Positions 37,721 through 45,715 are shown, numbered from the stretch's first letter. The stretch is 64,000 nucleotides of DNA from CAYPHJ01 sp964410485 (GCA_964410485.1 CAYPHJ010000009.1:4279-68278); one strand, 5' to 3'. Notes: generated from the letters alone by a model not told the origin. Program-made: numbers and translations.

Positions 37721-38179
37721 ATGAGTTACGACACCGGACTCAGCATGGAGGAGAGAGTCACATCGCTGTTTCAGCCCGACACTCTCTTGCCGGAACAGTA
37801 CATGGAGACTTTCCGGCGCAAGCTCCACCTGGAGCCCGAAAAAAAACTCATGCTGGCGATTTTGGAAGACGCTATCGCCTGCTATCAGAAGTACGTCTTG
37901 GCGCGCGACAGCAAAGGTAAAATGCTGTTCGCGGAAGCAGAAGAGTGGTTTGCGGAGCGAGGGGGAGATTGGCTCTTTTCGTTTTCCAGTGTTTGCGAGA
38001 CATTGGGATTCAATCCCGACTACCTGCGGGAAGGGCTGTTTCAGTGGAAGGCGCGAAAGTTAAAAGCGCGCTCGAAGCCCAACGTGTACACGCTGAGGCA
38101 GCAAAAAGCCAACCAGGGCCGGCGACGTTTTGCCGTGCGCGCAAGCAACAGACAGCGCGCGCGTAAGGCGGTACACTGA
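37721..38179 (+). CDS. Uncharacterised 152-residue protein at the end of the Fe-S operon
   Basis: I cannot name a domain with certainty. The N-terminal 115 residues are acidic and helical (LEPEKKLMLAILEDAIACYQ; EAEEWFAERGGDWLFSFSSV; CETLGFNPDYLREGLFQWK). The last 35 residues are strongly basic (Arg/Lys-rich), which suggests nucleic-acid contact. I recall similar small proteins in deltaproteobacterial genomes as conserved hypotheticals, but no function is known to me. An excellent ribosome site (AGGGAGGTGAT) precedes ATG 37721, and a strong terminator follows at 38207. It may be co-expressed with the Rrf2 operon. Confidence 0.75.
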   Translation: MSYDTGLSMEERVTSLFQPDTLLPEQYMETFRRKLHLEPEKKLMLAILEDAIACYQKYVLARDSKGKMLFAEAEEWFAERGGDWLFSFSSVCETLGFNPDYLREGLFQWKARKLKARSKPNVYTLRQQKANQGRRRFAVRASNRQRARKAVH

Positions 38180-38206
38180 CCGACTGGTGCAAACCGTGAG
38201 TCTACA

Positions 38207-38242
38207 GGCGGCGAACGACCGAACCGTTTGCCGCCTTTTTTT
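38207..38242 (+). terminator. Rho-independent terminator of the Fe-S operon
   Basis: An 11-base-pair stem (GGCGGCGAACG / CGTTTGCCGCC, one G-T pair) with a 7-base loop is followed by seven T residues (38236-38242). This is the clearest intrinsic terminator in the window. It lies 28 bases after the stop at 38179. Confidence 0.88.
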
Positions 38243-38283
38243 GGCCTGTTAACTCGAAGCCTACAACAAAAAGACTGCTCGAA

Positions 38284-39282
38284 ATGTTCAAGCCCGCCAT
38301 GGTGCAGGCCCGATCAAACCGGTGCTCGCTAAAGCAGCTCGCGCACAGTTTACGTTACCGGATCGGGGAGTATGCCCTAAGAGGGGTTGTCAATACCATG
38401 CGCTGGATTCCCTGCCGGTACATTGTGCGCTCGGCGCCACTTTGGGCCTGGCTAACATACCGTTTGCTATGGAGATACCGCATGCGTATGGAGCAAAATC
38501 TTGCCCAGATCGCAGAAGGCGAAACGATGAGTCCGGCGGCTCGGAAGGTTTTGGCCTGGCGCGCGTGGTTTAACATGGTGAGAACCGCGCTCGATACCGG
38601 CGTGACGCTGCATTTCTCCAAAGATCAGACTCTTTCTGCGATCTCGTTGGAGGGTGAAGAATGCTTGAAACGTGCCCTAGATCGCGGCAAAGGAGTCATT
38701 GCTCTCAGCGCCCATCTTGGGGCTTTCAGTCTGATCGGCGCGCGCTTGCGGGCGGGCGGTTATCCGTTCAGCGCTGTCATTAAACTACCGCGGCACGGGC
38801 GATTCGCTCGCTTGGTCGAGGATTACTGCACGCGGCTGGGCATGGAAACAATTTCCGCACGGCCGCGCTCACGCGCCGTCAAGGGAGTCATCAAAGCCTT
38901 GCGGGCCAACCGTGTCGTGCTGGTGGTCGCAGACGAATTCAAGGCCAGCGGCGTAGCGGTGAATTTTTTGGGGCGGCGCGTAGGCGCGTCGCGAGGACCT
39001 GCCTCCCTAGCTCTAAGAACCGGCGCTGCGACGCTGACCATGTTCGCTTTACGACGCCCCGACGGCTCGATCTGTTTGTCCATAGGGCCCGAGATCTGCC
39101 CCGTGCAAACTGAAGATGTTGCGACCAGCGTTGTCGCAACTACTGCTCTTTTTACCCATCGCCTTGAAGAAGTCATCCGATCAAATCCGGATCAATGGAA
39201 TTGGCTCGCCTTCCCACCCAAGGCGCCAGTTGGCAAGCCCGCGCAGACCGCCGGCGGCGTTACGAAACGTCTGCTGCAGTAG
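38284..39282 (+). CDS. LpxL/HtrB-type acyltransferase family protein
   Basis: This 332-residue protein resembles lauroyl/myristoyl acyltransferases that complete lipid A or act on related lipids at the inner membrane. The expected catalytic region is GVIALSAHLGAFSLIG. The family HX4(D/E) dyad reads His144-x4-Ser149 here, so the acidic partner is missing or shifted. Later segments (VLVVADEFKASGVAVNFLGR; RTGAATLTMFALRR) match the family. It may be a diverged enzyme or have another acyl-transfer chemistry. It lies just after the terminator. The start is uncertain: ATG 38284 or ATG 38299. Confidence 0.78.
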   Translation: MFKPAMVQARSNRCSLKQLAHSLRYRIGEYALRGVVNTMRWIPCRYIVRSAPLWAWLTYRLLWRYRMRMEQNLAQIAEGETMSPAARKVLAWRAWFNMVRTALDTGVTLHFSKDQTLSAISLEGEECLKRALDRGKGVIALSAHLGAFSLIGARLRAGGYPFSAVIKLPRHGRFARLVEDYCTRLGMETISARPRSRAVKGVIKALRANRVVLVVADEFKASGVAVNFLGRRVGASRGPASLALRTGAATLTMFALRRPDGSICLSIGPEICPVQTEDVATSVVATTALFTHRLEEVIRSNPDQWNWLAFPPKAPVGKPAQTAGGVTKRLLQ

Positions 39283-39330
39283 CGCCTCAGGGCGGCGCGA
39301 AGAGAGTTGAAGTGGTGCGGTCATGGACAC

Positions 39331-39362
39331 CAATACTCCCACACTCCAGTGCTCCGGCACTC
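39331..39362. repeat. ACTCC-type iterated repeat, copy 1
   Basis: CAATACTCCCACACTCCAGT and following GCTCCGGCAC are degenerate ACTCC units. Related units occur at 42959-43018 and 44261-44297. Confidence 0.5.
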
Positions 39363-39375
39363 TTGCCGGATCCTC

Positions 39376-39403
39376 TTGACAGAGTAAAGTCACACTCTAT
39401 AGT
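39376..39403 (+). promoter_or_regulatory. Sigma-70-type promoter before the GcvH-like gene
   Basis: A consensus -35 (TTGACA, 39376-39381), a 16-base spacer and TATAGT (39398-39403) form one of the best promoters in the window. GAAGGG lies 5-10 bases before the ATG at 39422, so the untranslated leader would be very short. Confidence 0.6.
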
Positions 39404-39421
39404 GATCGATGCGAAGGGCCG

Positions 39422-39796
39422 ATGGAACTGAAAGTCAGTGCACAGCACGTGTGGGTCGCAACAGAAGACTATCACGTGAACCTGGGTCTCACCAATTACA
39501 TTCAAGGCGAGATTGGCGCGGTAATTTCGGTTGAGCTTCCCGACGTGGGGGATATCATCGAAGAAGGCGAGGTTTTCGCCGAACTGGAGTCTGTCAGCAC
39601 CGTCCATGAGTTCGTCTCGCCTGTCTCGGGCACTGTGTTGGCCGTCAACCCGCAGCTTGAAGATCATCCCTCTGTCATCAACGAGGACCCCTACCACGAG
39701 GGCTGGTTGATCGAGGTTCGTTTGAAGGATCCATCCGAACTCGAATTGCTCATGGATATGGATGAGTATTATCACTTCGTTCTCAAAGACAAGTAA
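39422..39796 (+). CDS. GcvH-like protein lacking the lipoyl lysine
   Basis: The fold is that of glycine-cleavage H protein: 124 residues, VWV...YHVNLGLTNYIQGEIG, and FAELESVSTVHEFVSPVSG. In H proteins the motif reads ESVK, the Lys carrying lipoate. Here the codon at 39596-39598 is AGC, so residue 59 is Ser and no nearby Lys replaces it. The protein cannot act as a normal lipoyl carrier. No gcvT or gcvP is in the window. It has its own good promoter and keeps an intact frame, so it is probably functional in another role. The PCMT gene starts within its last 35 bases. Confidence 0.85.
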   Translation: MELKVSAQHVWVATEDYHVNLGLTNYIQGEIGAVISVELPDVGDIIEEGEVFAELESVSTVHEFVSPVSGTVLAVNPQLEDHPSVINEDPYHEGWLIEVRLKDPSELELLMDMDEYYHFVLKDK

Positions 39797-40532
39797 CAGA
39801 ATATCGCTTTTTTCCTGCGCTCTCTGTTTGCTCGTTTCGGTGTTCTTGCCTGTCGGCGCCTTGCCGGAACTCTCGCGCGAAGAAAAACGCTGGTCCGAAC
39901 AGCGACATCGAATGGTCGAGCGGGATTTGCGGGCCCGCGGTATCAAAGAGGCGCGGTTACTGAATGCCATGAAGAATATCCCGCGCCATCTCTTTGTGCC
40001 GGAAAAAAAACGCTCCTCAGCGTACGATGATCGGCCTTTGCCTATCGGTGAAAATCAGACGATCTCACAACCGTATGTTGTCGCCCTGATGACCGAGTTG
40101 CTGGAGCTCGAGCAGAACAACACTGTGCTGGAAATCGGCACCGGGTCCGGTTATCAGACAGCCGTGTTGGCGCAGCTCGCGAGCGAGGTCTACTCAATTG
40201 AGATTGTTCCCCGGCTCAGTGAGAGGTCTCAAAAAATACTTGCGCAGCTTGGCTATGGCAATGTCCGCCTCAAGGTCGGCGACGGATACTTTGGTTGGGA
40301 GGAAAAAGCTCCTTTTGACGCGATACTGGTAACCGCCGCAGCGCGCAAAATTCCGAAACCACTCTGGCTACAATTGCGCGAGGGCGGGCGTTTGGTTATG
40401 CCGCTCGGCGAGCCGGGGCGAACACAGCGCCTCGTTCGGGTCAGAAAAGTGAACGGAAAACCCCGGGCGGAGGATGTTACCGGCGTGGCGTTCGTGCCTC
40501 TGACGGGCGTGGTTGGTCAGGAGGAGCGCTGA
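39762..40532 (+). CDS. pcm: Exported protein-L-isoaspartate O-methyltransferase
   Basis: PCMT methylates L-isoaspartyl residues to start repair of aged proteins. The domain (about 55-250) shows NQTISQPYVVALMTELL and the SAM-binding VLEIGTGSGYQTAVLA. An N-terminal hydrophobic stretch (about 15-34) resembles a signal peptide, suggesting a periplasmic form; most bacterial PCMTs are cytosolic. The ATG lies 35 bases inside the GcvH-like gene in another frame, so translation may be coupled. The 3' end overlaps the convergent ftsB-like gene by 56 bases. Confidence 0.88.
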   Translation: MSIITSFSKTSNRISLFSCALCLLVSVFLPVGALPELSREEKRWSEQRHRMVERDLRARGIKEARLLNAMKNIPRHLFVPEKKRSSAYDDRPLPIGENQTISQPYVVALMTELLELEQNNTVLEIGTGSGYQTAVLAQLASEVYSIEIVPRLSERSQKILAQLGYGNVRLKVGDGYFGWEEKAPFDAILVTAAARKIPKPLWLQLREGGRLVMPLGEPGRTQRLVRVRKVNGKPRAEDVTGVAFVPLTGVVGQEER

Positions 40533-40854
40533 CGACCCCTCCACGGCTCTTTCTCGATTCGGTGGAACTGAACCGATAAATGACTTCACCGGGACGCACG
40601 AGGTTGAGTTCTTCCCGGGCGATTTTCTCCAAATAGAAGTCATCGTGCCGCAGCCGATCAATGCGTTGTCTCAACACCTGATTTTCTTGCTGCAACCGGT
40701 GGTTTTGTTCATCCAATTTTCCTTTTTCTGCACGCAGTCGCCACAGATGAAGCGCTCCCCGTTCGCCGAAGATCGTTGAGACGGAAAGCAAGAGAATCAG
40801 TAGCAGCAGTAGACAGGAAAACCAGTGTTGCAACAATCTAAAGCGGATAATCAT
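40477..40854 (-). CDS. ftsB: FtsB/DivIC-type cell division protein
   Basis: This small bitopic membrane protein of 125 residues belongs to the septum-formation-initiator family. One transmembrane helix (about 9-28) is followed by a periplasmic coiled coil (LRAEKGKLDEQNHRLQQENQ) and the conserved end of FtsB (YLEKIAREELNLVRPGEVIY). It would bridge FtsL and FtsQ in the divisome. It is divergent from enolase, a neighbour it commonly has in proteobacteria. The last 25 residues are a Pro/Arg-rich tail that overlaps the PCMT gene. Confidence 0.88.
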   Translation of the reverse strand: MIIRFRLLQHWFSCLLLLLILLLSVSTIFGERGALHLWRLRAEKGKLDEQNHRLQQENQVLRQRIDRLRHDDFYLEKIAREELNLVRPGEVIYRFSSTESRKSRGGVVSAPPDQPRPSEARTPRR

Positions 40855-40930
40855 GGGTTAAACAAAAACCGATGGCAATATAACACATTTTATGCTTTTG
40901 TGCTGTGTAGCCGCGTGGGGGAGGTTCAGG

Positions 40931-42214
40931 ATGAAAATTCAACGGGTACATGCCCGCGAGGTTCTGGATTCGCGGGGACAGCCGACCGTCGAGGTCGATG
41001 TTGCTCTCAGGAACGGTATCATCGGTCGAGCCACCGTGCCGTCCGGTGCGTCGACCGGCGAACACGAAGCCGTGGAACTGCGTGACGGGGACAAGCGATT
41101 TCTCGGCAAGGGCGTCGCGCGCGCAGTCGAGAACGTCAATCGAAAGCTCGGGCCGCGGCTACGTGGCAGAGAAGCGCGCGATCAGGCGAGGCTCGACCGG
41201 ATGATGATCGAGATGGACGGGAGCGCCGACAAAGGAAGACTCGGCGCCAATGCAATTCTCGGGGTTTCGTTGGCCATTGCCCATGCTCAGGCGCGCGCCT
41301 TGGGCATTTCATTATATCGTTATCTTGGGGGGACGGCAGCCAAAACGTTGCCCGTTCCTATGCTCAATGTCCTCAACGGTGGCGCGCACGCGGACAATAA
41401 CGTGGATGTGCAGGAGTTTATGATTGTTCCTCATGGGTTGAAGAGCTTTGCTCAAGCCTTGCGGGCTGCAGCGGAGATTTTTCAGACCCTCAAGGAAGTT
41501 TTGCACGATCGTTCCTACTCGACCGCGGTGGGTGACGAAGGGGGATTTGCGCCGCGGGTCAAAAGCACGACCGAAGCGATCGAGCTGTTGCTCGAAGCGA
41601 TCGCCAAAGCGGGGTATAAGTCGCCATCACAAGTTGCGCTAGCTTTGGACGTAGCTTCGAGCGAGTTTTATGAGAACGGACTGTACCGCTTTAAGAAGTC
41701 CGATGGCCGAACACGCGGCACGGACGAGATGGTCCGGCTTTATGAAGAATGGGTGAGGCAATATCCAATCATCTCCATTGAAGATCCGTTTGCCGAGGAC
41801 GACTGGGGTGGCTGGCGGATGATGACTCAGGCACTGGGTAAAAAAATTCAGCTGGTCGGCGACGACATTTTCGTTACAAACCAGAACCGATTGCAACGCG
41901 GCATTGAATCGGGGGTCGCGAATTCTATTCTGATCAAAGTGAATCAGATCGGGACGCTTACGGAAACTCTCGAAACCATGGCTCTGGCGAAGCGATCGGG
42001 GTACACGACCGTCATGTCTCATCGTTCCGGCGAGACCGAAGATGTCACCATTGCCGATCTCGCCGTTGCGACCAATGCGGGTCAGATCAAGACCGGCGCT
42101 CCCTGCAGGGGAGAGCGGACGGCAAAATACAATCAGCTGCTCAGGATCGAGGAGGAATTAGGGCGGCGCGCTGATTATGCAGGAAAGAAGGCTTTTCGCG
42201 TCCGCACGAGCTAA
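40931..42214 (+). CDS. eno: Enolase
   Basis: Enolase converts 2-phosphoglycerate to phosphoenolpyruvate. The 427-residue sequence is complete: substrate loop VPSGASTGEHEAVELRDGD, catalytic Glu in GDEGGFAP, metal ligands in ALDVASSEFY, SIEDPFAEDDW and GDDIFVTN, the catalytic lysine in ILIKVNQIGT, and SHRSGETED. ATG 40931 is chosen because GGGGAGG precedes it; an in-frame ATG at 40892 adds a non-family extension. Its last 38 bases overlap the nth start. Confidence 0.97.
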   Translation: MKIQRVHAREVLDSRGQPTVEVDVALRNGIIGRATVPSGASTGEHEAVELRDGDKRFLGKGVARAVENVNRKLGPRLRGREARDQARLDRMMIEMDGSADKGRLGANAILGVSLAIAHAQARALGISLYRYLGGTAAKTLPVPMLNVLNGGAHADNNVDVQEFMIVPHGLKSFAQALRAAAEIFQTLKEVLHDRSYSTAVGDEGGFAPRVKSTTEAIELLLEAIAKAGYKSPSQVALALDVASSEFYENGLYRFKKSDGRTRGTDEMVRLYEEWVRQYPIISIEDPFAEDDWGGWRMMTQALGKKIQLVGDDIFVTNQNRLQRGIESGVANSILIKVNQIGTLTETLETMALAKRSGYTTVMSHRSGETEDVTIADLAVATNAGQIKTGAPCRGERTAKYNQLLRIEEELGRRADYAGKKAFRVRTS

Positions 42215-42929
42215 AGCGGCTCCAGCGCGAGATCCAGGCGAGTTTAATTCTAGTTTTAGGACCAAGCCGTTTTTGGCCGGAGAGAAGTTTCGAGAGACGA
42301 TCGCCAGGACCAAAGCGATTGCCGGCCGGCTCAAACGCGCCTACCCGCGTCTCAAGGTCCCGCTCAACCAGCGAAATACTTTCGAGCTTCTGGTCGCGAC
42401 CATTCTATCGGCTCAATGTACGGATGAAGCCGTAAACAGGGTCACGCCGGAGCTTTTTGCCCGCTACCCGAACGCCGAAACACTTGCCCGCGCTCTTACC
42501 GTTGACCTCGAACGCATCATCCGGCCGCTCGGGTTGTATCGCGCAAAGGCCAAAGTGCTGAAAAACTGTTCGCGTGTCCTGAGTGAACAGTTTGGCGGGA
42601 AGGTCCCGTCAACGATGGCGGAATTGACCCGGCTCGCCGGCGTAGGGAGAAAGACTGCAAACGTGATCCGCGGGCATGCGTTCCACGCGCCCGCGGTCAT
42701 TGTCGATACTCACTGCCGGCGGGTGTCACGGCGCCTGGGGCTCACGCGCCACAACGATCCCGACAAGATCGAACGCGATCTGAGCCGGCTTTTACCGCAA
42801 GGAGAATGGACGGGTTTTTCGCACCGGCTCATTTTTCATGGACGGCAGGTTTGCTTCGCACGAAATCCACGGTGCGCGAGTTGTGTATTGCTGGATCTCT
42901 GCCCTACCGGCATGGCGAGTGTGAGTTGA
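42177..42929 (+). CDS. nth: Endonuclease III
   Basis: This is the base-excision repair glycosylase/AP lyase for oxidised pyrimidines. The helix-hairpin-helix LAGVGRKTANVI contains the catalytic Lys159, and Asp177 in VIVDTHCRRVSRR is the second catalytic residue. Four cysteines (226, 233, 236, 242; C-x6-C-x2-C-x5-C) bind the 4Fe-4S cluster. At 250 residues it is about 35 longer than E. coli Nth, because of an N-terminal extension that overlaps the end of eno. A later start is possible, since the conserved part begins near residue 37. Confidence 0.94.
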   Translation: MQERRLFASARAKAAPARDPGEFNSSFRTKPFLAGEKFRETIARTKAIAGRLKRAYPRLKVPLNQRNTFELLVATILSAQCTDEAVNRVTPELFARYPNAETLARALTVDLERIIRPLGLYRAKAKVLKNCSRVLSEQFGGKVPSTMAELTRLAGVGRKTANVIRGHAFHAPAVIVDTHCRRVSRRLGLTRHNDPDKIERDLSRLLPQGEWTGFSHRLIFHGRQVCFARNPRCASCVLLDLCPTGMASVS

Positions 42930-42958
42930 ACTGGCGTGCGCGGATACTACGGAGCGTT

Positions 42959-43018
42959 GGAGTACTGAAGTGCTGGCTTCAAGAGCATCACTCCATTACT
43001 CCACCACTCCAGTACTCC
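42959..43018. repeat. ACTCC-type inverted repeat, copy 2
   Basis: GGAGTACTGAAGTGCTGG (42959-42976) is complementary at most positions to CCACCACTCCAGTACTCC (43001-43018). The result is a hairpin built from ACTCC-like units between the convergent nth and TctC genes. Confidence 0.6.
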
Positions 43019-43098
43019 GGCCAACCAATAAATTTGCTCTGCTCCGGGTGCGAGATGTCGCAGGGGTTTTCCTCATCACTGCAGGAGTGAAAATCGTG

Positions 43099-44163
43099 TC
43101 ACCGCGGCGGGAGGGGGTCGGCCCCCGCCAACCGATTAAATGTCGCAATGATTTCGGACTCCCGCGGAATCTCCTTGATAATTTTTCCCTGCGCCTCGGG
43201 TAGAATCGGTGAGGCATCATCGCCGGTAAGTTTCTTGAACTCCGTTAGAAATGCCGGATCTTTAAACGTTTTGCGCATGGCATCGCGCAGGATAGCCACC
43301 GGTTCTGCGGGCGTGCCGGGCGGGAGCACATAGGGCGAGCCCACCATTCGGAAAGTTCGAAACAGCGTGAGGATTTTTCTTTCTTTTTCGGTTCTCGCGA
43401 ATACCTCGATCTCGGGAAGCTTTGAGAAAACCTGATGGTGATGGCGGTTCTCTTTTGGGATCTGAATAATTGCGTGATAGTGGATTAACCTCTTTTCAAG
43501 AAATTCCGGGTTTCTCTGCAAAATGGTATCGGGGATATTAGCGCGCGCATCCAACTCGCCGCGCATCATTGCGATGTCGAGTTCTGGGCCCGAGAAGCCG
43601 GTAATGAACTTTGGCTCATTGAGGCTCAGCAACCAGGCGAATAGGCGGCCGTTAATATAGATATCATGCCCTACGGTTTGTCCGCCTACTCTCAGGCCGG
43701 CATGCCTGCGCAGCTTTTCCAGGTTGTCGAGACCGAGTTTCGCCACGGATCCAAATACGTAATACGAGCTGCTATTGGGGGTGCCGAGGTGAATAAACTT
43801 GTCGACGTCATATTGGACCCCGGTTGTGCCGAGAATAAAGTTGGCAATCAACCCTGAACCGACGTTGCCGATGGTCAAGCCATCTGGCTTGGCGTTTCGG
43901 TAGACGAAGTTAGCGGCCGTTCTCCCGCCGCCGCCCGGCATGAACTGCGTCACAATCGTGGGCTCACCAGGAATGTATTTGCGGAGAAAGGGTATGGCCG
44001 CTTGCGCGCGCATTGCGCCCGTGCCGCCCGGTTCGCGGCCCTGAATAAGGATAATGGTCCTGCCCTGATAATAGGGAACGGACTGGGAGAAACCTGTGGC
44101 GGGTGTCCCGGCGAGAAGCAAAACTACAGCCGCCAAAAACAGCACCAGACGTCTGTTCTTCAT
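43099..44163 (-). CDS. TctC/Bug-like solute-binding protein (orphan)
   Basis: This periplasmic binding protein of 354 residues has a signal peptide (about 1-26, ending near TGFSQS). It shows the TctC pattern, with YYQGRTIILIQGREPGG and a later PDGLTIGNVGSGL. It is closely related in layout to the protein at 56006 (both end in DPLPPR and share the PDGLTIG segment) and more distantly to the one at 15219. No TctA or TctB lies nearby. ATG 44163 is chosen for the GGAGGT site; a longer frame to 44193 lacks one. The ligand is unknown. Confidence 0.88.
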   Translation of the reverse strand: MKNRRLVLFLAAVVLLLAGTPATGFSQSVPYYQGRTIILIQGREPGGTGAMRAQAAIPFLRKYIPGEPTIVTQFMPGGGGRTAANFVYRNAKPDGLTIGNVGSGLIANFILGTTGVQYDVDKFIHLGTPNSSSYYVFGSVAKLGLDNLEKLRRHAGLRVGGQTVGHDIYINGRLFAWLLSLNEPKFITGFSGPELDIAMMRGELDARANIPDTILQRNPEFLEKRLIHYHAIIQIPKENRHHHQVFSKLPEIEVFARTEKERKILTLFRTFRMVGSPYVLPPGTPAEPVAILRDAMRKTFKDPAFLTEFKKLTGDDASPILPEAQGKIIKEIPRESEIIATFNRLAGADPLPPR

Positions 44164-44260
44164 GCGCCACCTCCGGTGACATTGGTAGACCAATCGCTTT
44201 ATCGGTTGCTCCTCTGTGAGTCAACTCCAGGTGGTATGACGGCTTAACGGTAACCCGATA

Positions 44261-44297
44261 CTTCGACACCCCTTACTCCAGTACTCGGGCGTCGAAG
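44261..44297. repeat. ACTCC-type hairpin, copy 3
   Basis: CTTCGAC (44261-44267) and GTCGAAG (44291-44297) are perfect inverted ends around CTTACTCCAGTACTCGGG. It is related to the elements at 39331 and 42959. Confidence 0.5.
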
Positions 44298-44357
44298 GAA
44301 GCCTACCAGCTACGTTTGGTACGGGCACATATCGCAGGGTTTACAACCGCTTACGGT

Positions 44358-44369
44358 AGGGTATACCCT
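44358..44369. promoter_or_regulatory. Perfect 12-base palindrome upstream of the cinA-like gene
   Basis: AGGGTATACCCT is a perfect palindrome 29 bases before the ATG, next to AT-rich sequence and the AGGAG ribosome site. It could be an operator, but there is no independent support. Confidence 0.25.
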
Positions 44370-44398
44370 TGTAGAGTATAAAGGAGAATTGTCGAGCT

Positions 44399-45649
44399 AT
44401 GCCAAGCGCGGAAATTGTTGCAATTGGGTCCGAGTTACTCTTGGGTCAGATTGTCGACACCAATTCGGCCTGGATGGCCCAGCGGCTGACGGCATTGGGC
44501 GTGGATCTATTTTTCAAGTCGGTTGTGGGAGACAACCCCGGGCGCATGCGAGAGGTGATCGGGCGGGCGCTGGAGCGCTCCGATATCGTGATCACAAGTG
44601 GAGGGCTGGGTCCAACGCAGGACGATTTGACGCGCGAAATCGTTGCTGAGGTGACGGGTCGAAAACTCGTGTTTGATGAAAATCTACTGGAACAGGTAGA
44701 GGAGCATTTCCGTCGGCGGAGCCGCACCATGACGCCGAACAACCGGCGGCAGGCCTATATTCCCGAAGGAGCCATTCCGGTGAAGAATCCGAACGGGACG
44801 GCGCCTTGTTTTATCGTGGAAGATCCTCGCGGAGTCATCGTTTCACTGCCCGGTGTTCCGGTGGAGCTCAAATGGCTTTTCGAATACGAAGTGGAGCCCT
44901 ATCTCAGGCGGAAATTCTCCCTTGCCGAGGTCATTCACTACAGGGTGTTGAAGATCGTCGGCGTGGGCGAGAGCGCAGTGGATGACAAAATCGGTCATTT
45001 GATTGCGACTTCCAGTAACCCCACAGTGGGGGTACTCGCGTTGCCCGGACAGGTGGATGTGCGGATTGCAGCGAAAGCTAGCAGCAGAGATGAGGCGATG
45101 CGGCTCATCGCCCCGCTCGAAGTCGAAGTCCGAAGCTTGCTAGGCAAAGCGATTTTTGCCGCGGACGGAGAAACGATGGAAGATGTGGTGGGCAGATTGC
45201 TCCGCGACAAGAATAAGTCGGTGGCCGTATATGAGGATCTGACTTGTGGTCTTCTGGCGGAAAGAGTTCAATCCGCGAGCGCGGATAGCTTCGTGGCCGG
45301 GTTTATCGCTACCGGCCGACCATCAATCCGGGCGCTATTAAATCAGGCACGCGAGCCGGCGCGATTGGATGCGATTACTGAAGATCCTCTTGCCTTGACG
45401 GATCAGTTAGCCTGGTCGGTACGCCGTCAGGCCGGAAGCGACTTCGGCCTGGCTCTCCATGCAGTGGCCGACCCGAACAGTAAGCTCGAAAACATGGCGC
45501 AGGGGCACACCTATGTTTCTCTAACCGATGGCGAGAAATTCATGCAACGCACGAGTTCTATGGCTGGCCGCGGCCAGTACGATCGAAGCCGAATGACGCT
45601 CAACGCGCTCGATCTCCTGCGCGTCGCGCTGTTGGAAGATGTCGGGTAA
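44399..45649 (+). CDS. cinA: CinA-like protein with a degenerate amidase domain
   Basis: The N-terminal part (about 1-250) is the CinA/MoCF-like domain, linked to ADP-ribose pyrophosphatase activity: IVAIGSELLLGQIVDTNSAW, TSGGLGPTQDDLTRE and SLPGVPVELK are all clear. The C-terminal part (about 255-416) aligns with the PncC/CinA nicotinamide-nucleotide amidase, but the catalytic AESCTGG region reads YEDLTCG (278-284), with Asp280 where the serine should be. The 416-residue length is normal for full CinA. Amidase activity is therefore doubtful while the first domain looks intact. The start lies 14 bases after AGGAG. Confidence 0.9.
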   Translation: MPSAEIVAIGSELLLGQIVDTNSAWMAQRLTALGVDLFFKSVVGDNPGRMREVIGRALERSDIVITSGGLGPTQDDLTREIVAEVTGRKLVFDENLLEQVEEHFRRRSRTMTPNNRRQAYIPEGAIPVKNPNGTAPCFIVEDPRGVIVSLPGVPVELKWLFEYEVEPYLRRKFSLAEVIHYRVLKIVGVGESAVDDKIGHLIATSSNPTVGVLALPGQVDVRIAAKASSRDEAMRLIAPLEVEVRSLLGKAIFAADGETMEDVVGRLLRDKNKSVAVYEDLTCGLLAERVQSASADSFVAGFIATGRPSIRALLNQAREPARLDAITEDPLALTDQLAWSVRRQAGSDFGLALHAVADPNSKLENMAQGHTYVSLTDGEKFMQRTSSMAGRGQYDRSRMTLNALDLLRVALLEDVG

Positions 45650-45715
45650 ATCTCGATTCAACAGAGCAGGCTAACCTCACGGAAGCCAGGAAAGGCCGGA
45701 CCGACATAAGACATT

